Assembly: GCA_010279815.1 (NCBI GenBank)
Contig: QEOQ01000508.1
Location: 4,091,342 to 4,155,341, forward strand
From: Brachionus plicatilis
Taxonomy: Eukaryota; Rotifera; Eurotatoria; Ploima; Brachionidae
Direction: 5' to 3'
DNA: 64,000 nt
Part shown: in pieces, positions 56,301-64,000 of the stretch
Layout of the letters: each line of letters opens with the position of its first letter
Position numbering within the stretch: position 1 is the stretch's first letter
Notes under the pieces: generated by a model
Databases searched by the model: none
What the model was told of the DNA's origin: nothing
What the model saw: the letters and a program-made list of their open reading frames with translations, nothing else
Position numbers and translations under genes: made by a program

Positions 56301-59300
56301 CGAGTCAATTGCTTAGACAACTCGAGGTGAAGTTCATAAATGTGGTGAACGATGTGGGCGTCGATTTGAATCGGTGCGATGTGGAGCCGCACAGTAGCGG
56401 TGTGCTGCAGTTCGTGTGCGGTCTTGGTCCGCGCAAGGCCGCTCACATACTCAAGGTGCTGAGAGCTGAGCGGCTCGAGTTAAAAGGCAAATTGACAAAC
56501 AAAGAATTGTCCACTTATCCGGTCTTTCCAAATCGGTTGTGTTTGGTGACCAAGTGTTCGCTGGGACGCAAGGTGTTTATTAATTGTTCGGGTTTTATTA
56601 AGCTAGATGTGGACAAGATATCCAAGGAGATTGACGAGGACGATGAGGAGAATCAGGACGAGGCAAATTACACCGATCCGTTGGACTCGACGCGCATCCA
56701 TTTGGAGTCGTACGAGTGGGCGAAAAAAATCGCAATTGATGCGCTTGATTTAGACGAGAACTCCGAGGCGGCTAACTCGCGCACGGCTCTCAAAGAGATA
56801 CTAGAGAATCCCAGACGGCTCAAAGACCTAGATTTGGACGCGTTTGCCAAGGAGCTCATGCGAACCGGCTACGGAAACAAGAGAACCACACTGTACGATA
56901 TTAGACAAGAGTTGTTCTATAGATACAGAGATAAACGTGTACCTTTTACGCCCATGGACCCCGTACAACGATTCTACACTCTGATACACGAAACGCCCGA
57001 TACTTTCAACAAAGGTAACTTGTTTTTTATTATTTTTTTCTTTTTGCCTCCTCTTCCTCAACTTTTATTTCATCTTCTCGACAACTAAGGCCTATTTTTT
57101 GTGGAGTTGTTTTTTAGGGTCCCAAGTTTAAGTCATAGTCAAAAAAATTTTGAATTTTTGCCTTTCCAAGCACTTATTTCAATGGCCACATTATTTTTTT
57201 GCCGTTCCAGCTAGTTATTTTATCGGCAGCATTATTTTTTTGCCGTTCCAGCTAGTTATTTTATCGGCAGCATTATTTTTTTGCCGTTCCAGCTAGTTAT
57301 TTTATCGGCAGCATTATTTTTTTGCCGTTCCAGCTAGTCATTTTATCGCCCACATTATTTTTTTGCCGTTCCAGCTAGTTATTTTTATCGGCCACATTAT
57401 TTTTTTGCCTTTCCAAGCAGTTATGTTCCAAGCAGACATGTTTACGGACCACATGTTTTCTGGATAAACATAAGACCTTGATATACTTGATAATCTTCAT
57501 TTATATATCCCTCTCAGTTCCTTCTAATTTTCCATTTATTATTATTACAAATAACTTCAAAACACAATTTTTTTGTGCTGAATTCAAAAAAAAATAATTT
57601 TTACACATTTAACCAAATAACTGGTTAACACAAATTTTTTGTGGTGAAAAAAAATTAAATAACTTAATGGTCCGATAAATATGACATGTCACTAACAAAT
57701 TTAGTGACATGTAATATTTGAGTGAACACTGATTTTTAAAATTGAAATATTCGCTTTTCGTCGTATTCTCATATAATATTGGCCATGCATCATTCAATGG
57801 ATTGTCAGTGTTTATTCTTTTTTGTTTTATTTTTTGGATTTTTAATCTCCAAAAATTCGGAATTTTTTTTTTATTATGTCATAGGCATTTTATTAGGAAT
57901 GTAATTATTAATCATGTTATTAATATTGAAATAAAAAACAAAATTACTGAACTAAGGAACAAATGTATTTTTTTATTTATATTAAAATAAAAAAAGTAAT
58001 ACAATTTATATCAAATTAGAACAAAAATAATTAAACATAGACAAAAATAATATTCAATTTCCTTTTTTACTGGTCTACCGCGTTTTTCATAACTTGGGGC
58101 TGTGGAGTAACAATTGGGGTCCTTTCAAGACGAATTTTTTTCATATTGGCTCTTGTACAGGCGGATCGTCTAAATCTGATTCTTCATATAGGCTGATACC
58201 CAAATCATTTACATTTTGAGTTTCATTTGGCTGACGAGTTAAGGCATTGTTAAGGTTGTAGCTCTAGGGCGACCTGGACGACGCTTTCTTTCAAGTGGAA
58301 TGTTCATTATCAACAAAAGTCATAGCTAGATATCCTTGAGCTGATTCTAAGTTACGAAAACTACAGAAACAGAGGTAAACTTTTCCCTTTTCTCTATTTT
58401 TTTTCACTTGTTCTGGTTCAATGGACTCATCGTGGCTTAAGTTGTTTGGGATTTCTTTGATAAAAGACATTTTTTGAATGGTGAATATTGTCTAGCTCAA
58501 TAATTTTAAATTTTTTGTTAGTACAATAATTATTGTACTAAGTTTTTAATAGATATTAAAAAAATTTTTGCTTAGAATTTTTTTTATTTGTTGAGAGCAG
58601 TTTTTGTCTTAGTCAAGTTATTTTTGTGCTGAAAATTTTTTCTTTGTTGGTGACAGTTTTTTGCTTGTGGGGACTATGTAGACCCATTGTTAATGGAAAA
58701 AATTTAACAACAATGTATTTAAGTAAATAACTCAAATTTCTGAAACAGAATCTTTATAAATTAAATTTATATTGTTGATAATCAAATGCTTTAACGTTGA
58801 AAACTTTTAAAAATATTGATCTCTTCTATATTCATCACAAAGGAATTTATTAATCTTGAAAATATTCAAGGGTATTTTCTCCACTTTTTGTTTTTGCCAT
58901 TGGATATTTTGAAATTTTATATAAAGACCATACATTTCTAAAGCGTTATTTATTTCTTAAAAGCTTTTCGCTTCAAGCTTTACATTTAAGAGTTTTATGA
59001 TAGAACCATAATATCTCTTAGCTAATTTATTTATTGCTTCTTTTGAAAAATAGCATAAAAGTTTAAAGCAATAGTCAAAATACGGGGGGATAAAGGTCTA
59101 AAAAAACTGGACCTTTACCTAAGTAGCGAGATTGAAAATCGTTTTAAAGAAAATAATTTCCTTTTTAACTTGAATTCATAAATTAGATGCAAGTTTTGTA
59201 AAGCTTAGATCTTGATCAACTATGAAGCCTTTTAAACAGATTTCCTTTACAACAAAGATTTCTTCATCACCTACTTTAATCTTATCTGGATACAAATTTT

Positions 59301-62300
59301 TCCTATTTTCAAAAATCATGCACAAAGTTTTAGACCAGTTTGTATCAAATTTGTTAAATTTTATTTAAACTATTTGTCGTAGCATTTAATTTTATCAAAG
59401 CTGAATCGAGGTCTTTATCAGCGAATCTTATACTTGAATCATCTGCACAAATTTCGATACTTAAATTTTTAAATAAAAATGGTAAATCATTAACAAAAAT
59501 AAGAAAAAGCAGTGGACCAAAAACAGATCCTTGCGGTACGCCCAATTTTAATCTTACAGGTTTAGACATTTCACTGCCAATTCTAACTGTCTGGGATCTA
59601 TTTTGAAGTAAGAACAAAAAAAGAATTATCAAAACCATAATGGAAGAGTTTTAAAAATAATAAATTTGAATCAGTAACATCAAATACTTTTATAAAGTCA
59701 ATAAACATAAAGAAAGTTGTCAGTTTGTTTTTCTTTAATTTTTCTTTAATTATTTTAAGAAGAAAATAGCCTGATTTAAATGTTACTGAGACAATTTAAT
59801 TCAAGATATGGTTCCTTAATATAAAAAGAATTAGATTTTACAATTTTTTTTTATTTTATGCCATTAAGTTATTTTCCAAATTTATAGGAACCAGAAAAGT
59901 TTCTGTCATTTGAAAGTTTTGATCCTTGCCGACTATGGACAATAACACAATTCTAAATAAGTTTGAAATTTCGTAGTCACCAGATTACCTGACGGTCAAT
60001 CATCTGATAGTTTTACTTGCTAAAAATAATTACAGTACTGATTTAACGTAAATTTTCGTAAATTTACTTAAGCCAAAAAATGGCAAAATAATTTTGAACA
60101 AATGTCTGAGCTTTTGACAGACCAAACATTTGTGTGTCCCTCTTACAGGTTTACTGACTTGCCATTTTTTGGCCAAAGTAAGTTCACGAAAATTTACCTA
60201 AAATATGGAAAAATTCCGTAAAATTACGTAATTTTACAAACGTTAATTTACGTAAATTTTCATAAATTAACCTTATTTTACGTAAATTTACGTAAAATCC
60301 ACGTGTCTAATCAGTACTGTAAATAAAAATTTGCTTGATTGAAAGGAAAAAAAAATTAAGAGAAACTTTGACCGAACACTCTAAAATAAATTTATATGTT
60401 TCATACAAGAAAAGTAGATCTTATGATCGAACTGATACTTTAAGTTAAAGTTCATCAAATTTTCTACAAAATGGTCGATGGCGCGAGTTTTTGGATAATT
60501 CTTTATACCATCCGACCGCAGTCCGTGTTTTAAGGATAAGCCCAAGATAAAGGAAGGAAAAAAATAAAATTGAGAGTTGACTTTAAAATAATAATTTAAG
60601 TGACTGACTTGACTTGATCTCTGACTTAAAATCAATTATGTCTATGGTCTAAAACAGTTCGATTACTTTACATTGAATTTTATTGTATCATATCAGGACT
60701 TTATGTTAAAATTTTTGTTCAGAAAAATTATTGTGAAAACAAAAATTTTTGCTTGTTTATGTCATTTAAGTTTTTTCCTCTATTTTTCTGCTAAGAACGC
60801 GGTCAAATGAATATTCTGCCGTTCTGAGCTGCTAAGAACGCGGTCAAATGAATATTCTGCCGTTCTGAGCTGCTAAGAACTCGGCCAAATGAATATTCTG
60901 CCGTTCTGAGCTGCTAAGAACGCGGTCAAATGAATATTCTGCCGTTCTGAGCTGCTAAGAACGCTGCTGAGAATAAATAAAAAATTTATTATTTGAAAGT
61001 GAAAAAAAAAAAAAAGAAAATTTTTAATCATTTATTAAACAAATTAGAAAAAAATAGACTAAATAAAAAATTAATTAATTTTTTTTAAGGTAAATTGATA
61101 ACATGCAGAGTGACCGGCATAAGCCGACGCCGGCCGACCAAAGAACAACTAGACGCTGCCAACCCGGTCAAGGACGACAACACGGGCATGTGGAAATGCA
61201 CCTTCTGTCAAAAGAACGACTTCAACGAAATCGGCAAAGTATGGGCCCATTTCGACACGGACGAATGTCCAGGGCCTCCGGTCGGAGTGCGCACAATGCT
61301 CGAGAACGGCTGCCAAGGCTTCATATCGCTGCGCAACCTGTCCGACAACCAAGTAAGCAACCCAGAGGACCGAATCAAAGCCGGCATGATAATACACGCG
61401 CGGATCCGCGAGCTCGACCCGCAAAAATTTCGCGTCGACCTGATCTCGCGGACCAGCGATCTGCGGGACGAGGCCCAAAAATGGAAGCCCACCAAAGACC
61501 CGTACTACGACTACCGGAGCGCTCAGGAGGACCGCGAGCGACTCGACGAGAAAAAAAAACGCGACCTTCACAAACAAGTGTACACCAAACGGGTTATCGA
61601 CCATCCGCACTTCAAAAACGTCGGCTACGCCGAGGCCGTGGCCATGCTGAACGAGGCGGACGTCGGCGACGCCATCGTCCGTCCCTCGTCCAAGGGCACC
61701 GACCACTTGACCCTCACCTGGAAAGTGGGACCCGGCTGCTATCAACACGTCGACATACTCGAGGAAAAAAAAGCCAATTCGTTCTCGCTGGGCAAAAAAC
61801 TTGTCATCCAAGGCGACGACTACGAGGACCTGGACGAAATACTCGCCCGGTTCATCAATCCAATGGTGCAGTTGGTGCGCGACATCATGTCAAACAAATA
61901 CTTTAAAAATTTGAACGAACTCGACATCAAGGACGAAATAAAGGTCGAGCTGGTCGAACGATATTTGCTCGACGAACGCCAAAAACAGCCCAACAAAATA
62001 CCATACGTATTTTTGCAGTGTGTCAACTTGCCGTGCAAATTCATGCTCGCCTACGTCATCAAACACAAAATGAGATGCGAGTACCTTAGCGTGACCAGCG
62101 AGGGCTTCCGCTTCAGACAAAAAATGTTCCGCTCTTTCAACGAGCTCGTCTCTTGGTTCAAGCAGCACTTTAACGAGCCGGTGCCCCAGCCCCTCTCCCA
62201 GATGACCCAGTCCCAGCCGCAGACCCAGCTGATGATGAGTCAAATGAGCTCGATGAGCGTGTCCAGTCAGCCCATGCAGACAGACGATGCGGCCAACACG

Positions 62301-62681
62301 TCCAAAGACAGGGCGGACTTTGAGCCGGCCCGGGCTCGCTCTGGCTTCGGCGACAGGGAACGCGGCCCCAGAGGGGGCATGCGGCCCAGGGGCGGCTTTG
62401 ATCGAGGACGCGGTGCGCGTGGTGCCAATAGGGCCGGCTATGGAGGCACACGCGACCACTTCAGGACCAACACTGACTGGAATGTGGACAACCGAAGGCA
62501 CAAGGACGACGATTGGGATGAGGGTGGCTCTAGGGCGCCGTCAAACAACTGGAAAAGTACGGCATATGAGCCTGGTAAAGATGATTATGTGCCGCGGCCG
62601 TCCTCGCCGCTACCGCCGCCGCCGCCGCCCCCCACCAGGCCCCAGGCTGTCATTAATAACGATGATGAAATGTGGGATTAA
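53381..62681 (+). CDS. SUPT6H: transcription elongation factor SPT6
   Basis: Two exons, 53381-57014 and 61090-62681, splice within one glycine codon (ETPDTFNKG|KLITC) to give 1741 aa (human 1726). Residues 1-320 are very acidic, with nuclear-type basic clusters (KKRKKEKKKKKKRS). The Tex-like core follows, including ERFMLRQVAVTGEPDELQLE, VPFIAQYRKEHYEPHLSPAD, a YqgF-like region with VVNDVGVDLNRCDVEPHSSG, and the HhH block VCGLGPRKAAHILKVL. Exon 2 begins with the S1 domain, preceded by a CTFCQKNDF finger. The tandem SH2 module runs about 1380-1575 with Arg1409 in DAIVRPSSKG. An RGG-rich tail and a polyproline stretch end the protein. SPT6 is a histone chaperone that travels with phosphorylated RNA polymerase II. 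Coding exons are GC-rich at third positions, unlike every other gene here. The single intron is 4075 bp. Confidence 0.96.
57162..57424. repeat. 41 bp minisatellite, about 6 units
   Basis: Units contain GCCGTTCCAGCTAGTTATTT then ATCGGCAGCATTATTTTTTT. Middle units are nearly identical, while the outer ones differ (GCCTTTCCAAGCA, GGCCACATT). One unit has an extra T. Confidence 0.9.
58069..58470 (-). pseudogene. decayed transposon ORF, MULE-like
   Basis: Starts MSFIKEIPNNLSHDESIEPE and reads EKGKVYLCFCSFRNLESAQG. After a frame change it continues LERKRRPGRPRATT, then after another NNALTRQPNETQNVNDLG. The RKRRPGRPR block followed by LTRQ resembles the tail found in some MULE-associated proteins, but I am not certain. 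At least two frameshifts and several stops make it non-functional. Confidence 0.4.
59080..59830 (-). mobile_element. reverse transcriptase fragment of a LINE
   Basis: The minus strand reads FFMFIDFIKVFDVTDSNLLF with a stop after VLTSK. It then reads SQTVRIGSEMSKPVRLKLGV, PQGSVFGPLLFLIFVNDLP, and the catalytic box variant ICADDSSIRFADKD, continuing to KICLKGFIVDQDLSF-like sequence near 59200. These are RT motifs 3-6 of a CR1/Jockey-like LINE. Both ends are missing and stops are present, so it is dead. It lies antisense to SPT6. Confidence 0.85.
60033..60319. mobile_element. TA-flanked MITE with CAGTACTGATT ends
   Basis: Perfect ends CAGTACTGATT and AATCAGTACTG, each flanked by TA. 287 bp. The interior is dense in ACGTAAATTTT words and holds an inverted pair around GCCAAAAAATGGCAA and TTGCCATTTTTTGGC. 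Confidence 0.8.
60789..60963. repeat. second 41 bp minisatellite, 4.3 units
   Basis: Unit TGCTAAGAACGCGGTCAAAT then GAATATTCTGCCGTTCTGAGC. Copies 1, 2 and 4 are essentially identical and copy 3 has two substitutions. Same unit length as the satellite at 57162 and shares the word TGCCGTTC. Confidence 0.92.
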
Positions 62682-63182
62682 ATGTAAAATATTGGATTAA
62701 TAGAAGAAAAAAATTGATTAGATTTTGTGATTTTTTTTTTGTTTATGTTGGGGTTATCGTTTTCAATTGATTAGTCACTGTTCGGCTATTAAAGGCTTAT
62801 TTTATATTTTAAATATTTTTAATTTTTTTTCTTTCTTTTTTCTTTCGATTTCTATCTCTCTCTTTTTTTTTTTTTTTGTTTATTCACATTGTTTAAATTT
62901 ATCACAAAAAATAAATAATTAAATATTTTTGTTGTAATTGTTTAATTCCAATTTGAATAAAGAAATTAAAATTGTATTATAGACTTACAATAAAATACAA
63001 TAGAAATTTAGTTATTGTTTACTTTTTTTCAAGCGAATTAACTGAGTATATAATTTATGTTATTTAACAAAAAGACTTGGATAGTTTATATTTTTTCTAA
63101 ATTTTAAAATTAAATTTTTTCACCTGAACAAATATTCTGATTTTGATAAAAGTGACGCTCAATTAATTTTTGGCTTTGGTTA
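62682..63182. other. SPT6 3' region
   Basis: Pyrimidine-rich DNA (62820-62880) followed by AATAAA-type signals near 62910 and 62956, suitable as the SPT6 3' end. No other gene. Confidence 0.5.
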
Positions 63183-64000
63183 TAGGGTTGTTAATCGAAA
63201 TTTTTTATTTCGAAGTTTTTTCAAAATTATTTCACTTGGATTTTTTTTCCAAACCTTGAAAATCGTTTTTTTCTAATTGAGTAAAAAAACCTTCAAAATT
63301 TTTTGCTAAGTTTGAAAAAATTAAACCTTGAAATTTCAAATTTTCTTTTTGTGCAATTTATTAAATTGGAGAATTAATTTAACACAAAAAAATTTCGATA
63401 TCATAAAATCGATTTATAAAAAAAGGAAATTATAGTTTAAAAATTTTGAACTTGAGAGTAATTAAATCGGATTAAAAAATAAAAAAGTTTAAAATTTGTT
63501 TTTCATTATAAAATTGACCATATTTAAAACAGACGGTTTCATCAGATTTCTTTGGTCATTTTGAACTAAACCTGCATTGCTGAAAAGGTTTTCAATTTTC
63601 AAAATCTAAACAACGCCTTTTTGATGGTTTGTCAGTAACAATCGAATTTTGGGTTATGTTATTAACTTTGAGTAAATACTTTGAAACCTCATTTGAAGAA
63701 CCATTGTAAATAGTTATTTCTTTTAAACAAATCCTGCATTTTGCTTAAGCTTTATCTGTCTTAGACGCATAATGCAACCATACCCAAGATCTTGGTTCAA
63801 TCAATTGCTTTTCACCTTTTCTTGGCTAATAGAAGTTAGGGTTTCGGTATTATTAGAATTTGTTCTATCGGTAAGAATTTTTAATATTTTTTCTAGTTAT
63901 AAATTGAAAAAATACAAAATGCTGAAAAGAAGTTTTATTTGATATTTTTGTAAATATATTATAATTTGGAAAATGCAAAATCTCAAAATTAGACATTTCA
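63183..64000 (-). mobile_element. second copy of the deleted hAT, cut by window edge
   Basis: Starts TAGGGTTGTTAATCGAAAT, the reverse complement of the right end of the hAT at 51269-52435, and follows it in reverse through the dimerisation-domain remnant (about 63535-63600) and the BED-like part (about 63770-63830) to the window end. It is a few percent diverged, so the family has moved more than once. The distal end is outside the window. Confidence 0.9.

Larger units (their letters stand above)
57015..61089. other. 4.1 kb SPT6 intron
   Basis: Begins GTAACTTG and ends TTTTTTAAG. The splice is supported by uninterrupted homology across it. It contains two 41 bp-unit satellites, a MULE-like ORF relic, a LINE fragment in reverse and a TA-flanked MITE, each listed separately. 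Confidence 0.9.

Noticed and set aside
61103..61906. 267-codon plus-strand ORF in another frame over SPT6 exon 2
   Set aside because: Overlaps the S1/SH2-coding frame, which has strong conservation; GC-rich codons create open alternative frames.

Overview
This window looks like nuclear DNA from a small-genome, very AT-rich animal. Its genes have many short GT-AG introns of about 45-60 bp, and the encoded families (SLX4, SPT6, REC8-like kleisin, DBH-like monooxygenase, sialin-like SLC17 carriers) are metazoan. A rotifer of the Brachionus type would fit the composition, the short introns and the crowding with small DNA transposons. That is an inference from style; no sequence here proves the taxon.

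Layout. 0-12 kb: an intronless thioredoxin lies between two ~510 bp direct repeats that suggest a tandemly duplicated thioredoxin locus, followed by two head-to-tail SLC17 carriers on the minus strand. Both carriers could be rebuilt exon by exon in one open frame (495 and 497 aa). 12.8-20.2 kb: a dead LINE split by a fold-back element, the 3' end of a coiled-coil gene, a palindromic piggyBac-type element, and a two-exon hypothetical gene whose intron holds a hAT-like element with a C2H2 finger ORF. 22.3-27.4 kb: a complete DBH-like monooxygenase (8 exons, 582 aa, all six copper ligands). 27.9-28.8 kb: TTC1. 30.5-40.5 kb: SLX4 (7 exons, 1146 aa), immediately preceded by a small membrane-protein gene whose stop codon is 2 bp from the SLX4 start codon. 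41-44 kb: two larger inverted-repeat elements, one MULE-like with a 9 bp target duplication. 44.6-46.5 kb: an intronless REC8-like kleisin. 49.2-49.8 kb: a small unknown two-exon gene. 51-53 kb: a deleted hAT nested inside a deleted piggyBac. 53.4-62.7 kb: SPT6 (1741 aa) in two GC-rich exons split by a 4.1 kb intron full of repeats. The window ends inside a second copy of the same hAT.

Functionally the host genes are nuclear housekeeping and DNA-repair functions (SPT6 transcription elongation, SLX4 nuclease scaffold, kleisin cohesin subunit), redox (thioredoxin), chaperone-type TPR (TTC1), secretory copper enzyme and anion transport. I see no metabolic operon or CRISPR. The possible exception to monocistronic organisation is the membrane-protein/SLX4 pair. 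Most unusual material is in the mobile DNA: several families with clean target-site duplications, three of which keep only DNA-binding or zinc-finger fragments of coding sequence.
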